The notes under the pieces: model-generated | Database searches by the model: none | What the model was told of the DNA's origin: nothing | Seen by the model: only the letters and a program-made list of their open reading frames with translations | Origin: Clostridium beijerinckii | GTDB lineage: Bacteria > Bacillota > Clostridia > Clostridiales > Clostridiaceae | Direction: 5' to 3' | Assembly: GCF_036699995.1 (NCBI RefSeq) | Contig: NZ_CP144906.1 | Span: 4,723,001-4,787,000 of the forward strand | DNA: 64,000 nucleotides | Shown: one piece after another, positions 28,420 through 37,510 of the stretch | Numbering within the stretch: position 1 is the first letter of the stretch | Layout of the letters: each line of letters starts with the position of its first letter | Program-made: the position numbers and the translations under genes

Positions 28420-28452
28420 CATAAGAGCATGGATTGAATTCCAGCTCTTATG
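28420..28452 (-). terminator. Terminator after the YtfQ-type binding protein gene
   Basis: Perfect 9-bp stem CATAAGAGC/GCTCTTATG with a 15-nt loop, followed on the minus strand by TTAAAAAAG. The tail is not a clean T-run, so it is probably partial. It would favour excess binding protein over transporter. Confidence 0.6.
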
Positions 28453-28462
28453 CATATTATCA

Positions 28463-29470
28463 TTAATATTTTCTGTTTGGTAATTCTGCTCCAGCATCTT
28501 TTTGTAAGAATTGACTTTCTTTTGAGTTTATAGTTCTTTCAACTTCTTTACCATCTAATATGTTTTTAGCAACTTCAAGTAATTGAGGTCCAAGTAGCGG
28601 ATTACATTCAACAGTTGCATTAGCTTTACCATCAACCATTGCTTGGAATATATCTTTAATACCATCAACTGAAACTATAAATATATCTTTTCCTGGTTTC
28701 TTTCCATATTCCTCTATAGCTTGAATAGCTCCCATTGCCATATCATCATTATGAGACCATAGTACATTTATTTTATCACCATCTGATTTTAGAAATGCTT
28801 CCATAACTTCTTTACCTTTAGCACGAGTAAAATCTCCAGTTTGTGATTTTATTATCTTATAATTAGGACAATCTTTTATTGCATCATTAAACCCTTGTTG
28901 TCTTCCAACCATTGCAGTAGACCCCACTGTTCCTTGAAGCTCTGCTATATTAAGTGTTGCGTCTTTACCGAATTGATCTATTAATATTTGTGCAGCCTTT
29001 TTCCCCTCTGCAACCATGTCTGAACCTAAGAAACATTTATAAAGTGAATCATCTGAAACTGTAACTTTTCTATCAACAATTACTACTGGAATTTTTGCAT
29101 CCTTGGCTTCTTTAAGAACTGTATCCCAGCCAGTTTCAACAACTGGATCTAAAGCAATTAAATCTACCTTTTGTGCAATAAATGATCTTATCGCTTTTAT
29201 TTGATTTTCTTGTTTTTGTTGTCCATCAGAAAATTTCAAGTCAAAGTTAGAATCTAATGTTGGAATTGATTTTATAGAGTCAGTTTCTGCTGTTCTCCAA
29301 CCACTTTCTGCACCAACCTGTGCAAATCCAATTATTTTTTTACTAGATGAATTCGCCGCTGATGTCTTTGCCGCATCACCTCCACCAGCTCCAGATCCAC
29401 CACAGCCTGAAAGCATGCCAATACATAATACAGCACTCGCCATTAATGCCATCATCTTTTTTAACTTCAT
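28463..29470 (-). CDS. Sugar-binding lipoprotein, YtfQ/AraU type
   Basis: 335-aa secreted lipoprotein: basic start, hydrophobic core, lipobox LSGC, then a Gly/Ala/Ser linker. The mature protein begins IIGFAQVGAESGWRTAET and contains QKQENQIKAIRSFIAQKVDLIALDPVVETGW, strongly typical of YtfQ (furanose-binding) proteins and their arabinose-specific relatives. Start ATG at 29468-29470. A perfect cre-type site lies 22 nt upstream of the start codon. Ligand probably arabinose or an arabinofuranoside, judged only from neighbours. Confidence 0.92.
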   Translation of the reverse strand: MKLKKMMALMASAVLCIGMLSGCGGSGAGGGDAAKTSAANSSSKKIIGFAQVGAESGWRTAETDSIKSIPTLDSNFDLKFSDGQQKQENQIKAIRSFIAQKVDLIALDPVVETGWDTVLKEAKDAKIPVVIVDRKVTVSDDSLYKCFLGSDMVAEGKKAAQILIDQFGKDATLNIAELQGTVGSTAMVGRQQGFNDAIKDCPNYKIIKSQTGDFTRAKGKEVMEAFLKSDGDKINVLWSHNDDMAMGAIQAIEEYGKKPGKDIFIVSVDGIKDIFQAMVDGKANATVECNPLLGPQLLEVAKNILDGKEVERTINSKESQFLQKDAGAELPNRKY

Positions 29471-29491
29471 AATTAATTCCCCCTATATTCA

Positions 29492-29506
29492 TGATTTCGT
29501 TTTCAT
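29492..29506 (-). promoter_or_regulatory. CcpA cre-type site and probable activator-dependent promoter of the ytfQ-like gene
   Basis: ATGAAAACGAAATCA on the minus strand matches WTGNAANCGNWNNCW at every position. A TATAAT-type -10 lies just upstream (about 29517-29522) but without a good -35 hexamer. This fits a promoter activated by the YesN-type regulator and repressed by CcpA. Confidence 0.6.
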
Positions 29507-29593
29507 AAATTAATTATATATTTATACTTATAAATTGTATTTGCATTAATCAGCACTTTTGTATACTTTTACGTAATATGGAAGTCTATATAT

Positions 29594-30541
29594 TTAATCA
29601 CTTAAAGCATCTTTAGTTATTTTATTGCATTTTAGTAATACTTTTTTAGGAATATCATCTTTCTTGTTTAGTATTTTTATTGCATAATCTACAGCTTCTT
29701 TTCCTCCAGTCTTGCATGTAAATGTTCCTTGCAATATACCATTTCTAACAAGATCTATACCTCCTTGAGGTCCTTCTAATCCATCAACACCAATTATTTT
29801 AATATTTTTTGAATTAGTACTTACCGTAGCGTAATATGCTCCTAGTGCCATATAATCACTGTGAGCAAAAATTATATTGACGTCCTTATCATCTTTCAAT
29901 ATTTCCTCTAATTTATCTTCTGTTTCATTTTTCTGCCAATTTCCTACAATGGTCCTATCTATAGCAATATTTTTAGAATTACTAATTGCTTCTTTAAATC
30001 CATTAGTTATTTCTTTATCTGTGCTTGAATCTAATATTCCTTGAACCTCTATAACATTAGCCTTGTTGTTACCAGCTAAATTAGCAATTAACTCTCCTGC
30101 CTGCACTCCTATAGATCTTGTATCAGCCCCTATATACAAAGTATAATCATATCCCTCAACAGCTCTATCCAATAATATAACCGGTAAAGATTCATACGCT
30201 TTTCTTACAGTTGGTGTTAGTTCTTTGGAGTTATTAATTGAAACAATTAGTAAATCTGCGCCAAAGTTCATCAAATCTTCTATATCCTTTTTCTGCTTTT
30301 CAACATCTCCACCTGCATCCTTAAAAATTATTTTTATATTACTATGTTTCTTGGCTTCTTCCTGTATTTCTTTATTCATACTTATTCTCCATGGTTCATA
30401 TAGGTTTGCCTGAGACATACCAATTATAAATGTATCCTTTTTTTGAGAGTTTGTCCTATATAAATAGATTGCAAAAATTATCAGTCCGCATATACAAACT
30501 ATAATTATAGATAAATAAATAATTTTTCTTTTATTATTCAC
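29594..30541 (-). CDS. Membrane-anchored sugar-binding sensor protein, AraP/XylFII type
   Basis: 315 aa. One N-terminal membrane segment (about residues 5-27, no lipobox) anchors a ribose-binding-protein-like domain (FIIGMSQANLYEPWRISMNKEIQEEA, DAGGDVEKQKKDIEDLMNFGADLLIVSINN, VILLDRAVEG, IIFAHSDYMALGAYYA). Start GTG at 30539-30541 with GAGGGG upstream, one base after the stop of the response regulator, so the two are translationally coupled. An anchored binding protein with a YesN regulator and YesM/LytS kinase matches the three-component sugar sensors AraPST and XylFII-LytS-YesN. It is likely the ligand receptor rather than a transport component. Confidence 0.82.
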   Translation of the reverse strand: MNNKRKIIYLSIIIVCICGLIIFAIYLYRTNSQKKDTFIIGMSQANLYEPWRISMNKEIQEEAKKHSNIKIIFKDAGGDVEKQKKDIEDLMNFGADLLIVSINNSKELTPTVRKAYESLPVILLDRAVEGYDYTLYIGADTRSIGVQAGELIANLAGNNKANVIEVQGILDSSTDKEITNGFKEAISNSKNIAIDRTIVGNWQKNETEDKLEEILKDDKDVNIIFAHSDYMALGAYYATVSTNSKNIKIIGVDGLEGPQGGIDLVRNGILQGTFTCKTGGKEAVDYAIKILNKKDDIPKKVLLKCNKITKDALSD

Positions 30542-30542
30542 T

Positions 30543-31745
30543 CTATTTTCCCCTCTTATATTCCGTTGGTGAAACTCCAACTACTTTTTTAAAAGCTCTA
30601 CAAAAATAATGTTGATTACTATAACCGACTAACTCTGCCACATCATAAATTTTAACTGCTGGATCCTCCATGATATACATTGCTTTTTTTATTCTTATTT
30701 TAGTAAGGTAATCAATAAAGGATAATCCCGTCTCTTTTTTTAATAATTTACTTAAATATGAGGATGTTACTTCTAATTTATTTGATATATAATTTATACT
30801 CAGCTCATTTGAATAATAGTTATCTTCTATATACTTTATTGCCAGTAAAACCATAGAACTGCACTTCTTTTTTTCATTAACGTTATTCATTATTTTCATA
30901 TATTCATCTTTTATCTTAAATACATCATTGAAAACACTAGCTTGCTCAATCAACACATTACACTTTAAATATTTATATATCTCCTTCTGCATTTCTTTTG
31001 CAATAGAAATCCACCATCCCATATCATTTATCTTGCTTACTAATATTATATTTTTCTTATCATCATTAAAAATATACTTTAACTCTAAATCTTTAAATCC
31101 ATCATTTAAAATATTAGCTATTGCAAACTCTAATAATTCAACACTCCAATTCCTAACACTTACTTCAACATTAAGTTTTTCTACAATCTTTATAACCATA
31201 ATTCCAATGTTTCTTCCAAACTCGATATCAAAAAAACTCATCTCCTTTAAAACTTGTTCATCACTTAATTTATTGTTAAACCATTCACTAAAAAAAGTTT
31301 TTTGTAATACTTCCTTATTTTCAGCTAATTGTCTTTTTACCCACTCTAAGTAATTGTTTTCTTTTCCCTTTTCAATAAGTTTATTGGTTGCTTTAATTAT
31401 TATCTCCTCTATGTTCTTTTTACTCACAGGCTTTAGAATGTAATCGAAAACATTGTACTGTAATGCTTTTTGAGCGTATGAAAAATCATCATATCCACTT
31501 ATTATAATAACAATCCCACTATTACCAATCTCTTTTAGCTTTTGTAATAGGTCTAAACCATTTAAGAATGGCATATTTATATCCAATAATATAATATCTG
31601 GTCTGTTTTCTTTAATAATTTCTAATGCAATTTCCCCATCTTCCGCTTGCCCTACTATCTCAATACCGAACTCACTCCAATTTAAAATATTCTCAATACC
31701 TCTTCTAATTTTAGGCTCGTCATCAGCGATAACTAGTTTCCACAT
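30543..31745 (-). CDS. YesN-type response regulator (REC plus AraC-type DNA-binding domain)
   Basis: 400 aa from the ATG at 31743-31745 with GGAGGAG upstream. The N-terminal receiver domain shows the acidic pocket (VIADDEPKIRRGI), the phospho-accepting D in DIILLDINMPFLNG and KP in YILKPVSKKN. A poorly conserved middle region follows, then a C-terminal AraC domain with two helix-turn-helix units (LSINYISNKLEVTSSYLSKLLKKETG and VAELVGYSNQHYFCRAFKKVVGVSPTEYK). It probably activates the downstream ytfQ-like promoter. Divergent from galM. Confidence 0.9.
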   Translation of the reverse strand: MWKLVIADDEPKIRRGIENILNWSEFGIEIVGQAEDGEIALEIIKENRPDIILLDINMPFLNGLDLLQKLKEIGNSGIVIIISGYDDFSYAQKALQYNVFDYILKPVSKKNIEEIIIKATNKLIEKGKENNYLEWVKRQLAENKEVLQKTFFSEWFNNKLSDEQVLKEMSFFDIEFGRNIGIMVIKIVEKLNVEVSVRNWSVELLEFAIANILNDGFKDLELKYIFNDDKKNIILVSKINDMGWWISIAKEMQKEIYKYLKCNVLIEQASVFNDVFKIKDEYMKIMNNVNEKKKCSSMVLLAIKYIEDNYYSNELSINYISNKLEVTSSYLSKLLKKETGLSFIDYLTKIRIKKAMYIMEDPAVKIYDVAELVGYSNQHYFCRAFKKVVGVSPTEYKRGK

Positions 31746-31963
31746 AACTCCTCCACTTATGATATATTGCAATAACAAATTTATATTTAATATTCTAAAG
31801 ATCTAGGGCTGAATTAATATTAAAATACGAAAACTTAATTGCAATATATATCTTTTATTTTGTTACTATAATAATTTTTATTGTTTTAATACTCCATTAA
31901 TGTAATTATTAAGCATATATTTATATTATTTTAATATATTTCCAAAATAATTTCTAGAAATAA
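31746..31963. other. Divergent spacer between the YesN-type regulator and galM promoter
   Basis: No gene. A/T-rich sequence that must carry the regulator's promoter. The AraR-like sites at 31964-32007 are near enough to influence both directions. No other motif recognised. Confidence 0.4.
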
Positions 31964-32021
31964 TTGTATGTACAATTTTAATGTAATATAATATACTTGT
32001 ACATACATGAAACCGATATCT
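31964..32021 (+). promoter_or_regulatory. galM promoter with two AraR-like operators and a perfect cre-type site
   Basis: -35 TTGTAT (31964-31969), 17-nt spacer, -10 TATAAT (31987-31992). An AraR-like palindrome TTGTATGTACAA covers the -35; a second, TTGTACATACA (31997-32007), covers the start point, 33 bp downstream as at araA. ATGAAACCGATATCT (32007-32021) matches the cre pattern at all defined positions and lies just after the start point, where CcpA would block elongation. Confidence 0.78.
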
Positions 32022-32082
32022 TTAATTATGTAAATGTATACTAAAAAATATGTAGTAACTTATTAAATACGGAGGTGTTATC

Positions 32083-33138
32083 ATGGCAATAGAAAAAAAT
32101 GTTTTCGGAACAATGCCTGATGGAAAAGATGTTTATATTTATACTTTAACAAACTCTAATGAAATGAAAGTTGAGATTTGTACTTACGGTGGTACAATAG
32201 TTTCATCTTTGGTTCCGAATAAGGATGGTAAATTAATTGATGTAATGCTAGGATACGATAATTTAGATGATTATTTAAAAGGAGATAAATTCTTAGGTGC
32301 CTTAATAGGACGTTTTGGAAATAGAATTCAATACGGGAAGTTCATCCTTAATGATCAAGAATATACTTTAGCTCAGAATGATGGAGAAAATCATTTACAC
32401 GGCGGCTTAAAAGGCTTTGATAAAGTAGTATGGGATTCAAAAATAGTTGAAGATTCTCCTAATACATTAGAACTTTCTTATTTTAGCCCAGATGGTGAAG
32501 AAGGATATCCTGGTAACCTTAATGTTAAAGTTACTTATGTCCTTACTGAAGATAATGCTCTAGAGATAAATTATAGTGCAACTTCTGATAAAGATACAGT
32601 CGTAAATCTTACAAATCATGCTTATTTTAATTTATCTGGTCATTCATCTGGTGACGTTCTTAATCAAAAACTGATGATAAACGCAGATAAGTTTACAATA
32701 AACGATAAATATTCAATTCCTACAGGCGAAATAAAAGAAGTAGCTGGAACTCCTATGGATTTTAGAACATTAACTTCTATCGGCAAAAATATAAATAGCG
32801 ATTATGAACAAATTGATTTTGGAAAAGGATACGATCATAACTGGGTACTAAATACCGATGGATGTGATAGCTCAAAAGCTGCTCAAGCTGTTGATGAAAA
32901 TTCCGGAATAGTATTGGATGTTTATACAACCACTCCCGGAATTCAATTTTACAGTGGGAACTTCCTTGATGGTTCAGATGTAGGTAAAAATAAATCTGTT
33001 TATAATCGTAGAAATGGATTTTGTTTAGAAACTCAATATTTTCCTAACTCTATAAACTGTAGTAAATTTAAATCTCCAATACTTAGAGCTGGAGAAGTAT
33101 ATAAAGATAAAACCATTTATAAATTCTCTACATTATAA
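32083..33138 (+). CDS. galM: Aldose 1-epimerase (mutarotase)
   Basis: 351 aa, full length. Interconverts the anomers of aldoses. Motifs: GRFGNRIQYGKF, NDGENHLHGGLKGFDK (first catalytic His region), NLTNHAYFNLSGH (second His region), DHNWVL and the catalytic Glu in NGFCLETQYFP. GGAGG precedes the ATG. Control by an AraR-type promoter places it in the arabinose regulon, where it would speed supply of the anomer used by arabinose isomerase. Confidence 0.95.
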   Translation: MAIEKNVFGTMPDGKDVYIYTLTNSNEMKVEICTYGGTIVSSLVPNKDGKLIDVMLGYDNLDDYLKGDKFLGALIGRFGNRIQYGKFILNDQEYTLAQNDGENHLHGGLKGFDKVVWDSKIVEDSPNTLELSYFSPDGEEGYPGNLNVKVTYVLTEDNALEINYSATSDKDTVVNLTNHAYFNLSGHSSGDVLNQKLMINADKFTINDKYSIPTGEIKEVAGTPMDFRTLTSIGKNINSDYEQIDFGKGYDHNWVLNTDGCDSSKAAQAVDENSGIVLDVYTTTPGIQFYSGNFLDGSDVGKNKSVYNRRNGFCLETQYFPNSINCSKFKSPILRAGEVYKDKTIYKFSTL

Positions 33139-33166
33139 ATTTTAAATTTCTTATTATTGATATATA

Positions 33167-33541
33167 GATAACCCAACTAAGACCTGAACTTATGCATATA
33201 ACTCGCCGAAATGAATAATATACTTTTGTTCCAGTTTCTAGTTGGGATATATTTCATAGTATAAATCTAACTTATAATTGGCTTATCTATATAGATATCC
33301 AAATTTAAAACTAGATTTATGTAGTAACTTACCGAAATCATAAATATTTTGTTCCGAAAAGCTATGAAAATATCGCTGAAAGTTCTAAGCAGCAGGTTGT
33401 ATCCAATTTAGCATGCTCCAACTTTCAGTTTGACAAGCTAAATTAGAACAACCTACAAGCTAAGACACTTTAACAGCTCATTTTCAAATGTTTTCTTCAT
33501 ATTATGACCCTTGTGGTTACAAATATATTTATGATTTCTAG
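33167..33541. repeat. Long imperfect palindrome, copy B of the dispersed family
   Basis: Two parts. 33167-33318 begins GATAACCCAACT, shares a 60-nt block with 49232-49310 (ACTTATG-c-ATA ... CCGAAATGAATAATATACTT-TGTTCCAG) and folds on itself (CCCAACTA/TAGTTGGG; TAAATCTA/TAGATTTA). 33333-33538 is a palindrome of about 206 bp with ends CGAAATCATAAATAT and ATATTTATGATTTC and an inner CAGGTTGTATCCAATTTAGC / GCTAAATTAGAACAACCT pair. Confidence 0.7.
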
Positions 33542-33612
33542 TGAAGATATGAACTTAAAGTTTTAGCAACTTTTTAAATACATTAATCTAATAAGTCGAA
33601 TTCTTAAAATCT

Positions 33613-33720
33613 ATATATGTTTCAATAATAAACTTACATTTAAAATTCTAATAAGCTAAGTTATCAATTAAAATAATAATCTAGAAATTAAATTGTAACA
33701 TATATAATTTACTAGTAAAA
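33613..33720 (+). repeat. Dispersed direct repeat, first copy
   Basis: Aligns over about 110 nt with 37381-37492, from ATATATGTTT to TTTACTAGTAAAA, with scattered substitutions and short gaps. Both copies read in the same direction and are non-coding. Confidence 0.6.
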
Positions 33721-33739
33721 AAGGGCTTAGCCAACAAAC

Positions 33740-33812
33740 ATCCATAGTGGGTAATTATGTTTTATATTTAATTATTAAATAAAAATTCACCTAAAATATA
33801 ACCACTATGGAT
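33740..33812. repeat. Inverted repeat with perfect 11-bp ends
   Basis: ATCCATAGTGG (33740-33750) and CCACTATGGAT (33802-33812), with further partial pairing (TTTTATATT/AAAATATA) inside. It resembles a miniature element or a strong RNA hairpin. Confidence 0.6.
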
Positions 33813-33850
33813 TATACAAATAATATAAAGAGCACTAAAAAATAAACACT

Positions 33851-33966
33851 TTATTTTCCATGATTGTATGCTAATCCAACTTTGTCTTAAATATTGCTTT
33901 CTGACCTAAGTCGCCTAATAAATACTATTCTAAATGAAATACGTTACCATACAATCATTGAAATAA
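33851..33966. repeat. Imperfect palindrome, 116 bp
   Basis: Arms 33851-33874 (TTATTTTCCATGATTGTATG...) and 33944-33966 (...CATACAATCATTGAAATAA) are reverse complements with two or three differences. Different in sequence from the A/B/C family. Confidence 0.55.
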
Positions 33967-34310
33967 ATTAAGGAAAATCCCTGTCTACAATGGCGACGCT
34001 ATCTATTTATAAAGTTGATAGTATAAAAAAACATGCTCAGTCCTAAAATTAAAATTTCTTATTAAAGTATATTAACCTCAAAAGATATTCATCACGCTGA
34101 GTATACTCAATACGATAAAGTTGCTTGAATTTATGCATTACTAAATTTATTTTAAAATACAACTTTTAGAATGTTTTTTGTAATCTATGCAAATACATTT
34201 CAATATTTATACATATTTTAAAATTAATGCTTATTATAACTTTATACTTAGACTTATTAAATACCTTACGCTTATATTTTTAATGTCATTTTTGTTAAAG
34301 GAGAATTTAT

Positions 34311-36014
34311 ATGTATAATAAATTAAAAAAAGTTATTAGTAACTATCCTATTAATACAAAATTTAAAATAACTTTTTCAGCAATTTTAGGACTTACTTCT
34401 TTTCTTATGGCAGTTGTGATATGCATAATATTGTTTATTTCATCACAAACAAATTCACTATATAATGGACCGTACAAAGTTTCTGAAACTATTTCTAATA
34501 TTAGAGTAAACTTGCAAACAATAAAAATGGACATGTTTAGATCAATCACAGAAACAGATCCAGGAATAAAGAACTTTTATCTAGAGCAAGCTGATACAGA
34601 ATCCATAGCTCTTGCAAAAAATATAGAAATTTTAAAAGAAATACATAAGGGAGATCCATCATTATTAAATGAATTTTTATCAAATGTAAAGTATTTAGAT
34701 GATAAGAGAGAAAAATTAAGTGACTTACTAAAATCAAAAACCAATCAGGCTGTAATGAAAGTCAGCCAAGATGCTTACTCTTCACAAATTAAAGAGTCTG
34801 AAGAATGTATACTTAAGCTTTTTAAGTCGTCCCAAGAAGATGCTAATTCTTTTGTTACTAATTCAAATACTTATAGAAATATATCTCTAATTTCTATTAC
34901 GTTTATTATGATAATATTAATTGTAATATCATTATTATTAATTAGAGTATTGAACGATGTATTACTTGAAGGTATTAATCATATTAAGGATATTGCCAAA
35001 AACTTAGCTCGTGGAAATCTTAAAATAAATACTGAATATAATGCAAAAGATGAAATGGGTGAAATGTCTCGCGATTTATCTAATTCCATCGGGATGTTAC
35101 TTTCTTATATTAATGACATAACAAGCACTTTGGAAAGATTAGCAGATGGAGACTTAAATATACATTTAGATAATTCAATAGAATATATAGGCGATTTTAA
35201 TCCTATACAAAAGTCAATAAAAAATATTATTGATTCTTTAAATATTATATTTCAGAATATGGATCAATCAATCTCATCAATTTCTAATGGTTCTGAGCAA
35301 TTATCGTCAACTACCCAAATACTCTCTGAAGGTTCTATTAACCAGGCTGGCGCTGTTGAAGAACTCTTTACTAGTTTTAAGAAAATACTGCAAAAGGTTA
35401 ATAATACTACTAACAATGCAGATAAAGCTAAAAGTTTTTCCATTAATGTAAAACATATTGTAGAAGAAGGAAACGAAAAGATGCAAATATTGATGGAATC
35501 TATGAAAGAAATAACTGTCTGCTCAAAACAAATTGCTGAAATTATAAAAGCAATTGAAGAAATTGCTTCACAAACTAATCTTTTAGCATTAAACGCTGCT
35601 ATCGAGGCAGCTAGAGCCGGTGAAGCTGGAAAAGGTTTTGCTGTAGTCGCAGACGAAGTCAGAAATCTTGCAGAGCAATCTGCTGAAGCAGTAAACAATA
35701 CTTCTAAGATTATAAAGAATTCATTACATGTAGTAGCTAATGGAGAAAAGCTGGCTACAGAGACTGCCGCTGCACTAGATATAATAGTAAAAAATGTTGA
35801 TGATACAACTAATTTAGTGAAAGAAATAGCTGTAGCCTCTGAAGACCAAACTAAAGCTATAACTGAAATGACTAGTAAGGTTGATCAAATTTCTCAAGTA
35901 GTCCAAACTAATTCTGCAACAGCAGAAGAACTAGCAGCATCTACAGAAGAACTAGCTTCTCAATCTCAAATAATAAAAACTGAAATATTAAAATATACAC
36001 TAAAAAATAAATAA
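34311..36014 (+). CDS. Methyl-accepting chemotaxis protein
   Basis: 567 aa. Membrane segment about residues 22-45, extracellular four-helix-bundle-like sensor (about 46-190), second membrane segment (about 192-213), HAMP domains ([27 protein letters not shown], then a second [13 protein letters not shown] segment) and a full MCP signalling domain with tip [26 protein letters not shown] precedes the ATG. The conserved tip is shared with the receptor at 1-1463. Lone gene; ligand unknown. Confidence 0.94.
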   Translation: MYNKLKKVISNYPINTKFKITFSAILGLTSFLMAVVICIILFISSQTNSLYNGPYKVSETISNIRVNLQTIKMDMFRSITETDPGIKNFYLEQADTESIALAKNIEILKEIHKGDPSLLNEFLSNVKYLDDKREKLSDLLKSKTNQAVMKVSQDAYSSQIKESEECILKLFKSSQEDANSFVTNSNTYRNISLISITFIMIILIVISLLLIRVLNDVLLEGINHIKDIAKNLARGNLKINTEYNAKDEMGEMSRDLSNSIGMLLSYINDITSTLERLADGDLNIHLDNSIEYIGDFNPIQKSIKNIIDSLNIIFQNMDQSISSISNGSEQLSSTTQILSEGSINQAGAVEELFTSFKKILQKVNNTTNNADKAKSFSINVKHIVEEGNEKMQILMESMKEITVCSKQIAEIIKAIEEIASQTNLLALNAAIEAARAGEAGKGFAVVADEVRNLAEQSAEAVNNTSKIIKNSLHVVANGEKLATETAAALDIIVKNVDDTTNLVKEIAVASEDQTKAITEMTSKVDQISQVVQTNSATAEELAASTEELASQSQIIKTEILKYTLKNK

Positions 36015-36046
36015 CAACTTTTGATCTTTTAAATCTCAATATTTAT

Positions 36047-36088
36047 TTGAAGTCAAAGAATTAGAATGTAAAAATTCTTTGACTTCAA
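36047..36088 (+). terminator. Terminator of the chemoreceptor gene
   Basis: Perfect 16-bp stem TTGAAGTCAAAGAATT / AATTCTTTGACTTCAA with a 10-nt loop, 33 nt after the stop codon. Confidence 0.85.
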
Positions 36089-36180
36089 TATAAAAAGCTA
36101 TATTATATCTCCGTCATTGTCATAACGCCATGATAAAACTGCTTTATTTAAACGTTAAAGCGCAATCATATAATTTCTTT

Positions 36181-37047
36181 TTATTTCTGTTCTTCTAAAA
36201 CTCTATAGATTGCTTTTGCTACCCCTAAATTGTCATTTGTATCAGTTATATATTTTGCTATTTCTTTTATTTCAGGAATAGCATTTCCCATAGCAACTGA
36301 TTCTTTGAATTCTGTAAACATAGAATAATCGTTAAAACTATCTCCTAGTACCAAAACTTCATCTCTTTCAAATCCCATTTTTTCAGCTACTTTTGCAAGT
36401 ATAATGCCCTTTTGAGCAGTTATATCTGTAATCTCTATATTATCCCTGAATGAAGATGAAACGGCAATTCCTTTCAATTCTCCAATAACTTTTTTCATTT
36501 TATTTATAAGCTCTATATCTTTATGGAAAGCTACAAACTTTCTAATTTCTATACCACTGCTTAAAAATTTATCCAAATCAGAAATGTAATTAAGTTGAAC
36601 AAAATATGGTTGAACTTTGGCAAGTTCAAAGGCTTCTTCTGGAGTGAGCTCGGGATTAAAGGATAACGTTCTATATGCCATTTCCTTTAAAGCTTCCTCT
36701 TTGGTATCTGTAGTATATATTCCTTTGTTTGTAAATATTCTTGCAGATACTTTTTCTCTTTGAAGTATATTTATAATTTTAGTTGCAGTTTCTAGTTCTA
36801 TATTTATCTCTTCTAGAATATTTCCATCCTCATCTCTATACTCTGCTCCATTCATAAGTACACATTGACATCTTATATTATTTTCCATCAAAAGAGGTTT
36901 AACAGTATCATATTCCCTTCCTGTTGAAATTGCAAATATAATTCCTGCCTTCTCAGCGCTCTTAATAGCAGATACGGTCTCTTTATCTATTTTATGTTTT
37001 GTATTCAACAGTGTCCCATCCATATCTGATGCAATAAGTTTTATCAT
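36181..37047 (-). CDS. Cof-type HAD hydrolase (sugar-phosphate phosphatase family)
   Basis: 288 aa, usual length of the Cof/YidA-like subfamily IIB of HAD phosphatases. Motif I LIASDMDGTLLN (two Asp), motif II ISTGRE, a cap domain (about 85-190), the motif III lysine in ITAQKGIILAKVAE and motif IV VLGDSFNDYSMF. Substrate not predictable; flavin, sugar phosphates or pyridoxal phosphate are typical. GAGGAG upstream of the ATG at 37045-37047. Convergent with the chemoreceptor gene. Confidence 0.92.
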   Translation of the reverse strand: MIKLIASDMDGTLLNTKHKIDKETVSAIKSAEKAGIIFAISTGREYDTVKPLLMENNIRCQCVLMNGAEYRDEDGNILEEINIELETATKIINILQREKVSARIFTNKGIYTTDTKEEALKEMAYRTLSFNPELTPEEAFELAKVQPYFVQLNYISDLDKFLSSGIEIRKFVAFHKDIELINKMKKVIGELKGIAVSSSFRDNIEITDITAQKGIILAKVAEKMGFERDEVLVLGDSFNDYSMFTEFKESVAMGNAIPEIKEIAKYITDTNDNLGVAKAIYRVLEEQK

Positions 37048-37510
37048 TTGGGATCATCTCCTCGCTATTTTATTAAATTTCTCATACCTTAATATTATAA
37101 CAAAGTTTATTCAATTGTAAAAATAAGCAACATGATTTCACTTTTATCAATATCTACTTAAAAATAGGTTTTATTGATTCCTAACTTTTATTTGGCATCT
37201 TTTCTATTTATCAAACTTATAACAAAAAAGCCTACCCTTTATATAATACAAAGTGCAAGCTTTTTTATTCACACAAAATAATTGAAATTATTAACTATAT
37301 AAATTGCTAATTCATACAAAGAAATATGATATCTATATTAATTTAAGCTTATTTAAATACTTGATTTATTACAATTTTAAATATATGTTTTATATAATAA
37401 ATCTACTTTTAAAGCCCCATCAAGCCAAGTATTCAATTAAGATAATAATATAGACACTTATTTGCAACATCTATATAAATTTACTAGTAAAACATATAAC
37501 ATTAAATTAT
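37048..37510. other. Intergenic region between HAD hydrolase and GntR regulator
   Basis: No gene. A hairpin at about 37225-37266 (AAAAAAGC ... GCTTTTTT, with internal CTTT/AAAG pairing) could terminate the GntR transcript. 37381-37492 is the second copy of the direct repeat at 33613-33720. Confidence 0.55.
37381..37492 (+). repeat. Dispersed direct repeat, second copy
   Basis: Matches 33613-33720 in the same orientation, with the best conservation over the last 65 nt (AAG-ATTCAATTAA-ATAATAAT ... TTTACTAGTAAAA). The two copies flank the chemoreceptor and HAD genes. Confidence 0.6.

Larger units (their letters stand above)
33139..34310. other. 1.17-kb gene-free region rich in inverted repeats
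   Basis: No ORF with a ribosome site. It contains palindrome copy B (33167-33541), one copy of a direct repeat (33613-33720), a hairpin with perfect 11-bp ends (33740-33812) and a further palindrome (33851-33966). The last 250 nt before the chemoreceptor gene are A/T-rich with no recognised motif. Confidence 0.7.
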
